Source of the DNA: Hevea brasiliensis
Lineage: Eukaryota; Streptophyta; Magnoliopsida; Malpighiales; Euphorbiaceae
Assembly: GCF_030052815.1 (NCBI RefSeq)
Contig: NC_079504.1
Span: 46,126,324-46,190,323, forward strand
Direction of reading: 5' to 3'
Length of the DNA stretch: 64,000 bases
Shown: piece after piece, positions 1 through 11,626 of the stretch
How positions within the stretch are numbered: the first letter of the stretch is position 1
Layout: every line of letters starts with the position of its first letter
Translations under genes and position numbers: made by a program
Notes under the pieces: generated by a model
Databases searched by the model: none
What the model saw: the letters and a program-made list of their open reading frames with translations, nothing else
Told to the model about the DNA's origin: nothing

Positions 1-1300
1 TGGGGACATTAGAATGAGTATTGAAGCTTTGAAATTGTTTATTTTCATTGGAGAAGAATACTTGAAGTGAAAGTGTGAATTAAATCAAAGAAAGGAATTT
101 TAAGAAAGATTTGTACACAACTTGATTTCTTTGTGTTTTAAATTTCAAATGAATGAATAAACTTTCTATAAATCAAATTTGAGTTTCCTTTGTAATTGTG
201 AATTATTTATATAGTTTTGAGAATATCTGAATGTTGAAATGAGTTTATTATTGTGTTGAAAAGGCGGATGTTGACCATTGATATTATTGTAGCAAGGGGA
301 TGGTCGGAATGAATGTGTTTTAGAAGTGTTTGAGAAATTGTTATGTTGCTAACCCTATTTATTGAATTATGATAATTTGAAACGCTTGGGTATTTGAATA
401 GAAATTATTTAAATTGTTTTGAAACCACCGTTGGCATGACAAACTCGTTTGCTTCCCTCATTAGTAATGGCTAGTGAGGTTGAGATTGATTATATTACTT
501 CCCTCTTTGGCTTGCCAGTAGAGGCTGAGATCGGATGAGTACGCATATTTGCTAACTAGCCCTCCCTCATTAATAATGGTTAGTGAGGTTGAGATAACTT
601 TATTGTGGTATACAACACGGCATTGATTGTGAAATTTTATGTCATGGCTTAAACTGTGTGATGTTGGCAATACTAATGATTTTTGAATATTTGTAATAAA
701 TGATTTGTTGATACTTGGAAAGTGTTATTAAGGTTTTGTGATTCATGAAAAGTTTAATATTTCAAATATTTTGTTATGAATGGATAAATTATGTTTTTAT
801 TGGGATTTTAAAATTAATTGTTGTGACCACTGGGTTTTATACTCAGCAATAACTATTTTCATGCTGTCGCAGGTAAAGGAAAAGAGAAGGCAGTTGAGTG
901 AGCTTACTAGAAGTTATAATTGGTCTGTTCAGCGGGTATATTTTAGGTATACCCTTGTGAATTATAATTTTGATGTAATTATGGCTATATGTATGTAAGA
1001 TTCGTTTAAGCAGTTGTACAAAAATGTTATATTATTATTTGTGACATTGAATGAATGTAATTTTGAAATGAATTGTTCCTTTGATTGTGAATGAGAAAGG
1101 CAACTTGAAAAAATGTTGATTTGATGAGTATTTGTAAAATATATATTGCTACAGGTTGTTGTCAACAGGTTTTAAAATTTTGGTTTATTGAATTTTCAGC
1201 CGACACTATGCTAGTTTTTTCGCAAAATTTTCTTTCAAAAAAATGCTTATTTTTCCTTGATTAATTTTCATAGCATTTTCTTAAACCTTTTTATCATCAA
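1..1300. other. AT-rich non-genic DNA, possible old gypsy LTR remnant
   Basis: No convincing coding frame is visible. The segment around 830-900 and the stretch near 1195 (TTTTCAGCCGACACTATGC) recall in layout the end of the gypsy LTR at 42050-42110, where a similar TTTTTAGCCGGTACTCTGCC occurs. This suggests a decayed LTR of a related element, but I see no terminal motif, primer-binding site or target-site duplication. The call is inference from layout only. Confidence 0.3.
455..593. repeat. Two copies of a 30-bp near-palindrome
   Basis: Units at 455-484 and 564-593 both begin CCCTCATTA and continue through AATGG to TAGTGAGGTTGAG. Each unit is nearly its own reverse complement (CCTCA at one end, TGAGG at the other). 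A weaker third relative lies at about 501-533. Function unknown; probably an internal repeat of a decayed LTR. Confidence 0.5.
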
Positions 1301-1512
1301 GTTAACTTAAAAATGGATTTGAATTCGTTCAAAATCCCTTGCAGTATGTTTAATGGATTATCGGTAGACGAAGTTCGGTAATTCATTAGGCATATTATGG
1401 GATCATGTCATATCTTATGGAAGGGTAATGTGTGATACTATTAGCTCCAACTACAAAAAAGTCTAATGGATTTTCTAAAAAGGTGAATGAATTAAGTACA
1501 CCAAAAGGGTAA

Positions 1513-1809
1513 AGAAGTTTGTCTCTTGATATAGTTAAAAGAGCAAATGGGTTATTGGAAGAGTCACCATTTATAGGTGATATTGAAATGAGCGACAAAT
1601 TGATGGGAATGTATGAAAAAGGTGGGAGTATGAGAGATGCACACTGCATGTTTGATAGAATGTAGAAAAGGAACATGGGTTCTTGGCATTTGTGGATAAG
1701 CAAGGATGCAACAAATTGGCAGGACAATAATGGTATTCAGTCTTTAAAGCTTGAAGAATTTAGGGTGCGTGGATCAAATGCTAAAAATGTTTATTCTTAT
1801 GAGATTTAG
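1513..1809 (+). pseudogene. PPR-like protein fragment (broken)
   Basis: The frame 1513-1809 reads through one stop (TAG at 1663-1665). It contains DIEMSDKLMGMYEKGGSMRD, then MFDRM, and after the stop KRNMGSWHLWI. This order (a helix with K(L/V)xxMYxKxGSxxDA, then VFDxM, then RNxxSWxxMI) is that of PLS-class pentatricopeptide repeat proteins, which act in organelle RNA editing. It most recalls short plant PPR-DYW proteins. The downstream part (about 1700-1809) is too decayed to align by eye. No start codon, no flanking repeats and no DYW tail are present, so this is a relic rather than a gene. It could be a retro-copied or transposon-captured fragment. Confidence 0.5.
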
Positions 1810-2339
1810 TTGATGCATGTAAAAGGTGTTAAAATCTCAAGGAGAATGAGTATAAAATTGGGTAAAGACAGAGGAAGAAAATATGCTTCTTATCAATAAA
1901 GAAGCTAAGCATGGGAATATATCTGCGAACCATGTCTGCATTCTTTGGAGTTCCTTGAGGACAAGGAGCTTCTCAAGGGGAAGGTATTGATATAATATAT
2001 TTGGCAATAAAGAATAAAAGTGTAATATTCTAATGTTGTTATGCATTCTATTTTAGTGTAGGCCGTTACATGGACAGGAAAGATCAAATAGTTGTTAGGA
2101 TTCTGTTAGATGTTAGCTATAAAAGCTACAACTGTTGTATTATAGATCATTCTTGATTTTTAATGGGATGTTGACCGAGTTTCTCTTCCATTTTCTCTAT
2201 AGTTTCCCTTCTTCTATTTTATATAACAATACCTTATCTTCCCTTTCTTGGTAGTCGGCAATGGTGGCTTCTTTCCCTTCCTTGGTTGCTAAATGTGATT
2301 TTATTTGGGTTTGGATTTTGTGAGATTAATTGGGATGAG
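1810..2339. other. Intergenic, nothing recognised
   Basis: Mixed AT-rich sequence downstream of the PPR-like relic. Short frames occur on both strands but none shows a recognisable domain. Confidence 0.5.
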
Positions 2340-3160
2340 AGATTGGGGGATTGAAATTGAGAGAAAATTGTAAGAATAGATGATTGGATTGAGAGAAAAT
2401 TGTAAGAATAGATGATTGGATTGAGAGAAATAGAGAGTTTAATTGTTTGATTTGAGAGAAAATTATGAGAATGGGTGATTGGATTGAGAGAAATTGAGAG
2501 TTTAATTGTTTGATTTGAGAGAAAATTGGGAGATTTGAGTGATAGGGTTGAAAGAAAATTATGAGAATGTGAATGGGAGAGTGATTGATCATGAGAGAGA
2601 GTGTGTTTATGTCTTTGGCATGTATTGGAGAGAAAGAGTGAGCAGATTTTGTGTTTAGAAGAGCGAAAATTAAATTTGGGTGAGACAAAAATTGATTTGG
2701 GTGAGAGAAAATTGGATATTTTTTACTAGGTAGGTGAAATTGAGCGTGTTTGGTTCATATTGGGTCTTTTACTTAAGATAATTAATTGATTGGGTCTCTA
2801 AAAATTAAAATAAACTTGTTTTATTTTTAATTTTCAAAATAATGTGTGGGTTTGGAGAAGAATTAAGCTGTGGGTTGTAAAAAAAAAAAAAAAAGAAGAG
2901 AGAGAGAGAGTGATTGGGTAAGCAAAAAAATAATTCTCTTTCGAATGGGTGAGTAAAAACAATGTGAGATTGAGTCTCTTAGGCGAGAGATTGATCGATT
3001 GGGTCTTCAAAAATTAAAATAAGTTAATCTTATTTTTAATTTTCAAAATTATGTGTGGGTTGAGAGAAAATTGGATCTTCAAAAATTGAAAAAAGTTAAT
3101 CTTATTTTTAATTTTCAAAATTATGTGTGGGTTGAGAGAAAAATTGAGTTGTGGCTTGTG
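2340..3160. repeat. Minisatellite-like tandem repeats
   Basis: A 32-bp unit (ATTGAGAGAAAATTGTAAGA... ) occurs twice in tandem at 2356-2387 and 2388-2419, followed by degenerate copies to about 2560. A second unit of about 71-73 bp, starting near GG(G/A)TCTTCAAAAATT, occurs at 3001-3071 and 3072-3144, with a partial relative at about 2791-2850. An A-run (about 2879-2894) and a short GA run lie between the two arrays. Minus-strand frames here are by-products of the repeat. Confidence 0.75.
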
Positions 3161-5190
3161 AGCTAAAAGAAAAATTGAGTGGTGTAGTGCGAAAGAAAAT
3201 AAAATAAAATAAATATATTGAAAGTTTAGTTCTAGGAAAAAATTTCAGATTTTAATTTTATTAAATAAATTTTAGCTAATATATTGCTAATTAATTTTTA
3301 GTTAGTAAAATTAAATTATTCTCTTGTTTAATTTATTAGATAAAAATTTGGCTTTTCTATTATTATCAATTTTTATTCAATATTAAAGTGTTCAAGAATA
3401 TCTCCATGAAAGTAAGTCAATAAGTGCAACCTGGGAAGCAAAAGAATTTCAAATATAGTTCAAGTTAAGCAATTGTAGGCTGCCAAGGTGACATTTAATT
3501 TCTTTATATGTGTTCAGCTTAAATCCTCAAGCTATAGACATGAGGGTATCTATTTACATGACAATTTAAATTTAATTTTTTTGGTCCTAATTAATAAATG
3601 GGTTCAAGATTTTAAATTAAATTGTTTAAGTAATATGACCTGACCCATAACTCAAGCAGAAGACCAATAGTTAGATAACAATAATTAATTTAGAGCTAGA
3701 ACTAATTAAATAATTTCCTAAATCAATGGTAGTTATTTAATTAAAGTAGTTTGCAGATAATGAAGTAGTATCTTTTATATCCTAAAGTCAATATTATAAG
3801 AGATAATGTTGTTGACTAGTAGTTTATCCTGAAAATAAGCTAAGAAGATTAAGAGGTTTTATTCAAGATATCAGATAACGGAGAGTGTGGCATTATTTGT
3901 GGATATGAAGTTATAGGTGGTTAAGTGGTTGCAAGTAATAGAGATAATGATGCAAATTAGTGGGCAAGTATCTGAATATAAAATAACAAATTTTTTTCTT
4001 TGGAAAGACTAGTGCAACAATTGAATCAATGTACAAAAATTGATGCAGTTAGTAATTTTTTAGTGCAGTAGATTTAGCCACTAAGCAAATCTGATGCAAC
4101 GGACTTGGTCACCAAGTAAAATTTCTTTATAAATAGAGGTGTTGGACTTCATTTTAAAAAGACACAAAAAAAAAAAAACTCTAAATACAAGACGGTTCAA
4201 TACAATGCCCTAGTTTAATTTTCTCTAATCCAACTCTTTTCTTTTCATTCCATTAATCTCTTTATTTTCGGTCTAGTTGCAATTTCATTCAACCTTGTTA
4301 TTTTTATTTTAAGCAATGAGCCATTTTAATTTTCAAAACTCAATGATTTCATTTTCAAGCAAATCATTTTTTTAATTTCTCAAAACTCTTATTTACATTT
4401 TTTGTACATATTTATATTTTCTCAGCTAACAATTTATTTTTTCAATCAAATGCAAAATTTATTTTTTCTATATAGATTTACTTTTTGAACCAATTAGACA
4501 TGATCAACTTTTATTTTTCAAGCATGATATTAACTTTTTTTATGCACAGATAATCTTTTAAATTTTTAGCAACCAATCCCATCTTTTCAAATTTTACAAA
4601 GTTGATATAAGTAGAGATCTTGACAAAGCCAAGAAACTAAAAAAAAAAATTGGTCTTTTATTTCTTATCAATCGTTCAAATTAGAATTCAGAAAACAATA
4701 ATTAATATATAATTTCAGTTCATACATTAGTAAATTAAATTGTTTACATCATTAAATATTCAAATTGTAAGTGAATGAAGTTAATAATTTTTCTAAATTA
4801 TCATAGATTTATAGTTATTAATTGTTATATACTAATATAATTAAAGTTAATAACAGAAATGATTTTATATGGTATATATATATATATTAACCAACCCTAA
4901 CATAAGATCTCTAATATAAAGCGTTGCCGTTTCGATTAATATATCTTGACTTATATGGATAAACTAATGGAGGATAAGAATGAAAAAGACTAAACATTAT
5001 TCTCAAATTTCTTTTAAAAAATATATAATTAATTATCTCACACCCTTTAAATTTATTATCATTTTTTATTTATTCTTAATTAATTCACTCTTTTGTAAAT
5101 ATAAATTTTTTTTATTACAACTTTCTTTGGCCTTTCACCTCTTTACCCTTTATTAACCTTCTATTAATTACCCTTCCTTTCCCCGTCCGA
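3161..5190. other. AT-rich intergenic region upstream of eIF2beta
   Basis: Very AT-rich with no coding frame. A TATA-like TATAAATA at 4128-4135 is followed by a purine/pyrimidine-rich stretch and an A-run, a layout seen in old LTR promoters, but no element ends could be found. A short TA run lies at about 4876-4889. The last few hundred bases presumably hold the eIF2beta promoter; a CT-rich stretch at about 5125-5190 precedes the likely transcript start. Confidence 0.45.
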
Positions 5191-5194
5191 ACTG

Positions 5195-5671
5195 AGCCTT
5201 AGATTCCCACTTTGCTGCCTCTTCCTAGGGATCATTTCCTTTCGTCTCATACGCTATTACACGCCGCCTCAAGTCCTAAACCAGAAAACCCTCCTTGGCT
5301 CCTGCTTTCTTATCCCCGACAGTCCTTTAGGCTTCGCCTCCAGCTTCCGGCAGCCGTCGTGTTTCCCCGACTGTTTGCTCTGTTCACCGAGTAATTGAGT
5401 TAGTGAGTATAGATTTTGAGGATTTATGATTTATGGGTAACTGAGTATTTCTCGGTTTTTGTAGTTTATGCCTCTTGTGCTGTTTGCTCTCTTTATTTCG
5501 CTGTTTGCGTTTCTGAATAACTTGTATATTCACTGTGCTTTTTATATTTTCTTTGTGTTGAATTTGATTGTGCTTCTGTTTTGCTTCATTGTGTTTTCTG
5601 TTTCATTGAGGTTGAATTTGAATTTGATTTGGTTGTTATTTTGATTTCTTGGGATTTTACTTGTTTTGTAG
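5195..5671 (+). other. eIF2beta 5'UTR exon and 5'UTR intron
   Basis: A GC-richer segment at about 5195-5402 stands out from its AT-rich surroundings and has no good frame into the protein. It ends at a strong donor (GTGAGT at 5403-5408). The acceptor TTTTGTAG ends at 5671, six bases before the ATG at 5677. A leader exon followed by an intron just upstream of the start codon is common in highly expressed plant translation genes. The 5' end of the exon is a guess; the splice sites are read from sequence. Confidence 0.6.
5286..5292 (+). promoter_or_regulatory. Telo-box-like motif in the 5'UTR
   Basis: AAACCCT, the core of the plant telo-box often found near the transcription start of ribosomal and translation-factor genes. 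A seven-base match can occur by chance; its position in the leader of eIF2beta is the only support. Confidence 0.3.
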
Positions 5672-5676
5672 CTATC

Positions 5677-8600
5677 ATGACTGATGAAACTTCCCATGAT
5701 GTCAAGGACGAGGTGGCAGAAGTAAGCTCTCTTCTATTTTCGGTTGTCCTACATTGATTGGGTGTTGATTCTTAGCAGACCAACGAATTCTAACAAGAAA
5801 CTTGTTACCTTTTTCATATTGCCACTGTGTACTCTTGTGCGGGTGCTTGATACTGTCATAGCCGTGTAATGAAATGACCAGGCTACAAAGACATCTTGTA
5901 TTTTTCAAATTGCATAAAAATTATGCTTCTCTATTTGTGTATATACTGGTTCAAGTTATTTGCTCCACCTTGACCTCTTCATGATAAACAAAAATTTCCA
6001 ACATATTGATGCTTATAGTAATGTAAATGACTGGGTTCACTAAAGTGGTTTTGGGTCTAACTGTTGTGTGCATTTGTGGGTTAAAATTTTGCTAGATTTC
6101 TCTTCTTTTGGTAATGTATGTTTTGTTTTGTGAGGATTATTTTGTTAAGTTGAAACCTGTCAATTTACTTGGTGTACTGTTATATGCATAATGAGTTATT
6201 AGCACTAGACTTCTACCTAAGATCAGTGATGGAGTTAGTTTGATGCTCCATTAATGAGCTGATATAAAGGTATTATGCTTTTACTTCATTAGTTGCATTG
6301 GTCATTGCATATGTACATTGTAGCTTGCCCCCTTTGATCCTACCAAAAAGAAGAAGAAGAAGAAGGTTGTCGTACAGGATAGCGCAGATGATTCTGTGGA
6401 CAAGCTCACTGAGAAAACTGAATCGATATCAGGTACCTGAAGTGGAATTTTACTTATATTGGTTTTATTTACTTTACAAAGTATGTGTGAATGACTTGTC
6501 TAAGGACATGAATTGCATTTGTTATGGGTGTTATTATTATTATTATTATTATTATTTTTTCTCTAATTGCAGTCTCTGATGGCCTTGAGAGTACTTTCGC
6601 TGGTTTGAAAAAGAAGAAGAAGAAGCCAGTAAGTATGTCTGTTCTTCAAGATGTATAATTGGCCTCATCTGTATATTTATATATGCAGCAGCAATGAACT
6701 TGTGATGCTTGAACATGATTGATATTGTAGGTAGAAACAAGTATTTTGAATGAAGAAAGTGTGGATGCTGGAGAAGATTTGGATGGCAAGAAGTCACATT
6801 CTCTATTGCTTTGAACCTATATTTACTATTTTTTACTGAATCTAAGAGGCATCGTTTCTTCCTTTTTTAGATCATGTAGGGGAGGGTGAAGAAGGAGAAG
6901 GAATTGAGCTGCAACAGCAGCTTTATCCATGGGAAGGGAGTGACCGTGATTATGAATATGAAGAGGTATTGTATTCCTTTCAATGCATTTGTATTTCCCT
7001 TTTTAATTAGTGTAAAATTTTTTTGCTCTGTTATGCTATTGTCAGTTGTGGCTATTTTGTACATAAGTTGATGTAGTATTAGACATTATGAATATCTTTG
7101 TGTGTGTGTATGTGTGTGTGCATGTGCATGTATCAATTGATAGCTGAATTGTTAATTCCTTGTTTTCTAGCACTTGCAAAAGTTCATGTGCTTCATGTTT
7201 AATAATTTACTTATTAGCCATTTGCCTAAGGTTATGAGGTTCGCTTCCTTGTGATGTGGAGGTCATAGTTTCAAAGATCGAAATAGCTTCCTTTTGTGTG
7301 TACCTAACGCCTCTCAAGGCTTTTGGCTTGGGAAGCCTCATGCAGTGCAACTTATTAGCCCTTTCTCTAAAATTTTTGTGGGTTTGCCAAGCCATGGGTT
7401 CTTTGGTTTGGTGGAGGTGTTTCGGGCGCGAATTACATACTTCTGCCCCCCCTTTTTTTTTTTGGTTTCTATGCGTGTAACACTGCATAAATCTCTCCAA
7501 AGGTAGTTACTGTGTTTCTCATCTTTGGTCATGAGTCCTTGTTTCTTATTCTGTAGTTCTTGCGGAATGCATACTGACAGGTCCTTTTCTTTCCAATTTT
7601 GACATGGGCAGCTTCTTGGTAGGGTCTTCAACATTTTGCGGGAGAACAATCCAGAGCTTGCTGGAGATAGGCGGAGAACTGTGATGAGGCCTCCACAGGT
7701 TCTTCGTGAGGGAACAAAGAAGACTGTTTTTGTGAATTTTATGGATCTCTGCAAGACGTATGTATATGTTCTCTTCTTTTTTGCCTTTTAACAATCTGGG
7801 CCACGAAGCATAGTTTGTATACATGCATTACTGCTGATCATCTTATAGTTTTACTTACCATTTTTATGAAATCAGACTTCTAATTCTTTTTATGTGTAAA
7901 CTAGACCGTATTTATCAAGGGATTCCATTTTTATTGGGTGCAATTATTATTATTACTACTGTACATCTTAATAAGATCTGTTTGCACATTCTGGATGTTA
8001 GAACTCTTTCTTTGATATTGTATAATTGTTTTAGACATATGATTCATGTATTGAGATGTATACATTAGTGTTTATATTTTTTCCATGTGACTGCTAAAGT
8101 TATTCATATCTCTGACATCTTCGCTTTCTTTGATGTGCAAAAATTTCAGAATGCATCGGCAACCAGATCATGTCATGGCCTTCTTACTTGCTGAATTGGG
8201 GACAAGTGGATCACTTGATGGACAGCAAAGGCTAGTTGTGAAGGGGAGATTTGCTCCCAAAAATTTTGAGGGTATCTTGCGCCGATATATCAGTTAGTAC
8301 CTCCTCTTTTAAAGTTGATTTGCTTCATCTTAAGCTGTGAAATAGTTATTGTTTAGCAGGTAGTTTATGTTCCTATTGGCTGAGCATTATGATTTCTTTA
8401 CTTTTCAGATGAGTATGTCATTTGCCTTGGTTGCAAAAGTCCAGACACTATACTTTCAAAGGAGAACCGTCTCTTTTTCCTCAGATGTGAGAAGGTAACA
8501 GTTCATAAATTCTTATATCATTCCTATTTCCTTTTCCTAAGGTGAGTCGGTGCATCATAGCACTCTTGGTTTGTGTATGTGTAGTAGTCTTTCAATAGGC

Positions 8601-11600
8601 AGGGATATCAATATTATTATTTTTTAAATATTTATATATTATTTTATTCTTGAAATAGTTAAATTGGTTAAAAAATATAGGTAATCATATCCGATTAAAC
8701 AAAATAACTCATTAATAGCCCAATTCTACATTTGAGAGGAGCATTATCATCATCATCATCATCATTTACTTTGATATTAACGCAACTCAACTCAACTAAA
8801 CCTTTATCCCAAAAAATTTGGGGTCGACTGAATGGATCCAACGATTTTGGGTTAAATCCTCAGAAATGTGTAATACTTCTAGGTCATGTTGTACTACTCT
8901 CCTCTAAGTCAGTTTAGGCCCACCTTTTCTTTTCTTTCTATCCTCTAACCTAATGTGTTCTACTTGTCTAACTGGAGCTTCAGTATGTCTACGCTTCACA
9001 TGACCAAACCACCTCTATCTCCCTTCTCTCAACTTATCCTCAATTGACACCACTCCTACCTTTTGTCTAATACTCTCATTACGAACTTTATCTAGTTTAG
9101 TATGGCCACTCATCCACCTTAACATTCTCATTTCCGCAACTCTTAGCTTAGACACATACGACTCCTTCAGTGCCAAACACTCACTTCCATATAAATCCCT
9201 TTGACTCTAGAGTACTTCTTCAAAGCTCTAAAACTTAAATCCCTTTGACTCTAGAGTACTTCTCCAAAGCTCTAATTTTGTATTTACTCTTTATGTCTCA
9301 TCTATCAGAACTATATCATCCGCAAATATTATGCACCAGGGGATAGTCTCTTGTATATGTTTCGTCAATTCATCTAAAACTAATGTAAAAAGGTAAGGGC
9401 TTACAGCTGAACCTTGGTGTAATCCAACTGAGATAGGAAAATCTCGTGTCCCCTCCCACTGTGCGCAGTAGTTGCTCCTTCATACATATCTTTCAACACT
9501 TGTATGTACCTAATAAATACCCTATTCTGTGTTAACACTCTCCATAAGACATATCTTGGAACACTATCACAAGCCTTTTCCAAATCGTTAAAAACCATGT
9601 GTAGATCTTTCTTCCTATCTCTATATTTCTTCATCAAGCTTCTAATGAGAAAGATCGCTTCAATAGTTGAACGATTGGGCATGAAGCCAAATTGATTGGG
9701 AGAGATAGAAGTATCATGACGAAGTCGATGTTCTACAACTATCTCCCACAAATTCATAGTATGGCTCATGAGTTTAATTCCCCTATAGTTTGAGCAATTC
9801 TGTATGTCTCCCTTATTTTGAAAAATATGTATTAAAATACTCCTCCTCCATTCATCAGATATTTTCTTTGAGTTTAGAATTTTATTAAACAATTTAGTTA
9901 ACTATGCCACTCCCATATCTCCCAAACACTTTCACACTTCAATTGGTATTCCATCTGGTCCACAGGTTTTACCCACTTTCATTCTCTTAAGTGCTTAATT
10001 TACTTCTAAAAATCTAATCCTTCTAGTATAATTCATATTTTTTTATATTGCTCTATAATCTATATTCACGTTATTACCATTTTGACTATTATTAAAGATA
10101 TCATCAAAATAATTTCTCCATCTTTCTTAAATGTCCTCATCTTTCATCAACACTTTTCCTTCTTTATCCTTAATGCACATAACTTGATTGAGATCTTAGA
10201 CATTTCTTTTCTCTTCTCTTTGCTAATCTATAAATATCTCTCTCCTTTTTTAATCCCAAGTTTCTCATATAACTTTTCAAAGGCCTGCGCTCTTACTTGA
10301 CTAACTGCCTTTTTTGCCTATTTCTTTGCTATTTTGTACTATTCATATGCCTCATTATTGTTATTGATTTAGAAAATGCTATATTGTAATTTTTTTCAGT
10401 TTTGCTGTTATTGACATGTAGTGCATCTAAAGTTGTCATTTGCCAAATATTGTCTTGAGGAGGCCGGAGGCCTAGGATGATCTTAAGATTTGCCTACATT
10501 GTCAGATTGTTTAGCACATGACAGATATATTGAGTGGTTCTGAGGCCTCTCCTCCTCTTCCTTTTGTTCATGGTAACCTGATGAATGTTTTGTATGCAAT
10601 TGAACAAAGTATAATGTTAAGGGCCCAATTGCTCATTCGAGATAAGCACCGGGGCTTGTAGGTGGATGTGGCCTTATTTATTTATTTGTTTTTGATATTG
10701 ATTTGGAAAATTGTATATTGTAATTTTTGTCAGTTTTTCTGTTATTGCCATGAAAGCGTATCTAAAATTGTTACATGCCATTTTTTTATCTTGAGGAGGC
10801 CTAGGATGATTTTAAGATTTGCCTAAATTGTTGGATTGTGTTCTTATGATGTACATGGTAACCTGATCGAGGTTGGGTTTTAGTAGAAACATGCCAGCAT
10901 TTGAGATAAGTACATTCGAGAAAAGTTTATCTAATTAAACAAAATAGATCGTGAAGGGCCCAATTGCACATTTGAGATAAGTACAAGGGTCTCTAGATGC
11001 ATTTGGCCTTATTTTGCTATTTTTGATATTGACTTGGAAAATGTTATATAGTTATTTTTCAGTTTTGCTGTAATTGCTATGATAGTTTATCCAAATTGTC
11101 ATTTGCCAAATCTTGTTTTGAGGAGGCCTAGGATGATTTAAGATTTGCCTACATTGTCAGATTGTTCGGCCCATGACACATATATTGAGTGCTTCTGAGG
11201 CCTTCTCTTTCTTCTTCTTGTTCTGCTGCTTATGTAAGTGCTAACCTGATGAAGATTGTTTCCCAATAGAACCATTACTCTTGATATGCTTTAGTCAGCT
11301 TTTGTATTACGAGATTCTCCTTGATGTGAAATATAGTACTGACATTAACTGCGCTGGTTTTACAATGCGATGTAGAAGGTTTCACTTACTGCATTGGTAT
11401 GTCTTATTTAAATTAATGCCTTCACTCGGTGTTTACATTGTAGTGTGTTTTGGGAACTCTCTTTCTCAACCTTGAATTGCTCATTGTAATTTCTTATTGT
11501 TTTCATTTTGCTGTATTTCTCTTTTCTGATCTTGTTATACTTGTGCAGTGTGGTTCTGGACGATCAGTTGCCCCAATCAAAGCTGGTTTTGTTGCTCGTG

Positions 11601-11626
11601 TTGGCCGCAGAAACACAGGGACATGA
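5677..11626 (+). CDS. EIF2B (eIF2 beta): Eukaryotic translation initiation factor 2 subunit beta
   Basis: Beta subunit of the eIF2 heterotrimer, which brings initiator Met-tRNA and GTP to the 40S subunit in the cytosol. Nine coding exons: 5677-5721, 6324-6432, 6573-6628, 6731-6785, 6871-6965, 7612-7757, 8150-8292, 8409-8494, 11549-11626. They join in frame to 813 nt, 270 aa, close to the roughly 270 aa usual for plants. The acidic N-terminus holds [13 protein letters not shown] (lysine block at residues 23-29) and a second six-lysine block (64-69); such blocks bind eIF5 and eIF2B-epsilon. The conserved core starts near residue 121 ([19 protein letters not shown]). A C-terminal zinc ribbon has C222-x2-C225-x17-C243-x2-C246; the last intron separates C243 from C246. 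Introns are GT-AG except the one after exon 5, which is GC-AG. The last intron (8495-11548) is swollen by a LINE and local repeats, but its splice sites look intact. No frame-breaking changes were seen. Confidence 0.97.
6786..6870 (+). other. GC-AG intron of eIF2beta
   Basis: The exon ends ...TTGGATG at 6785 and the intron begins GCAAGAAG; the acceptor CCTTTTTTAG ends at 6870. Reading this junction restores the aspartate codon split between exons and keeps the reading frame. No GT donor nearby gives the right frame. GC donors are a known minor class (about 1% of plant introns). Confidence 0.85.
7215..7370 (+). mobile_element. Au-like SINE relic in eIF2beta intron
   Basis: The segment has the order seen in plant Au-type SINEs: GAGGTTCGCTTCCTTGTGA near the start, GAGGTCATAGTTTCAAAGATCG in place of the B-box region, then AAATAGCTTCC, and GGGAAGCCTCATGCAGTGCA near the end. 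It is diverged, and I see no clear A-box, poly-T tail or target duplication. The call rests on recall of the family's general layout. Confidence 0.45.
8660..8779 (+). repeat. Left part of an intron repeat unit, with (ATC)n tract
   Basis: The sequence GATTAAACAAAATAACTC...AGCCCAATTCTACATTTGAG matches the start of the units at about 10620 and 10930. A run of ATC triplets follows at about 8746-8765. The LINE starts right after, so this is the left stump of a repeat unit cut by the insertion. Confidence 0.55.
8780..10357 (-). mobile_element. 5'-truncated RTE-type LINE in last eIF2beta intron
   Basis: The 3' end (left side on the + strand) has ACTCAACTCAACTAAACC, then TTTATCCC and a TTTGGGGTCGACTGAATGG block, matching the 3' end of the second LINE at 15361. 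Similarity to that copy runs to about 10357 (GCCTCATTATT) and then stops, so the endonuclease half is missing. Relative to the other copy about 250 bp are lost inside the 3' half, and a 40-bp piece (CCCTTTGACTCTAGAGTACT...) is repeated at about 9196 and 9238. A clear target duplication was not found. The orientation is opposite to the host gene. Confidence 0.85.
9401..9892 (-). pseudogene. LINE reverse transcriptase fragment
   Basis: The frame includes [27 protein letters not shown] and [11 protein letters not shown], typical of the RTE-clade reverse transcriptase finger and palm region, followed by [16 protein letters not shown] (family motif FIDLEKAYDSVPR, with a changed catalytic-region context). 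The frame then runs out at a frameshift, shown by the altered [13 protein letters not shown], so the YADD-type active-site part is lost. Not functional. Confidence 0.85.
10358..11205 (+). repeat. Three diverged ~335-bp repeats in last eIF2beta intron
   Basis: Similar blocks start at about 10360, 10695 and 11028, each with TTGATTT(A/G)GAAAAT..., a TTTTTCAGTTTTGCTGT-like segment, CTTGAGGAGGCC, CCTAGGATGAT and AAGATTTGCCTA. Linking sequence (GGGCCCAATTGC...GAGATAAG) recurs at about 10620 and 10960. The spacing is close to 335 bp. Each block contains TTTTTCAG, an acceptor-like site. Confidence 0.75.

Noticed and set aside
2340..2700. CRISPR-like regular repeats
   Set aside because: Units are directly adjacent with no spacers, degenerate, and in plant nuclear DNA; a minisatellite explains them.
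9401..9892. Host gene nested in an eIF2beta intron on the opposite strand
   Set aside because: The frame is the RTE LINE reverse transcriptase, matched block by block by the copy at 16190-16972.
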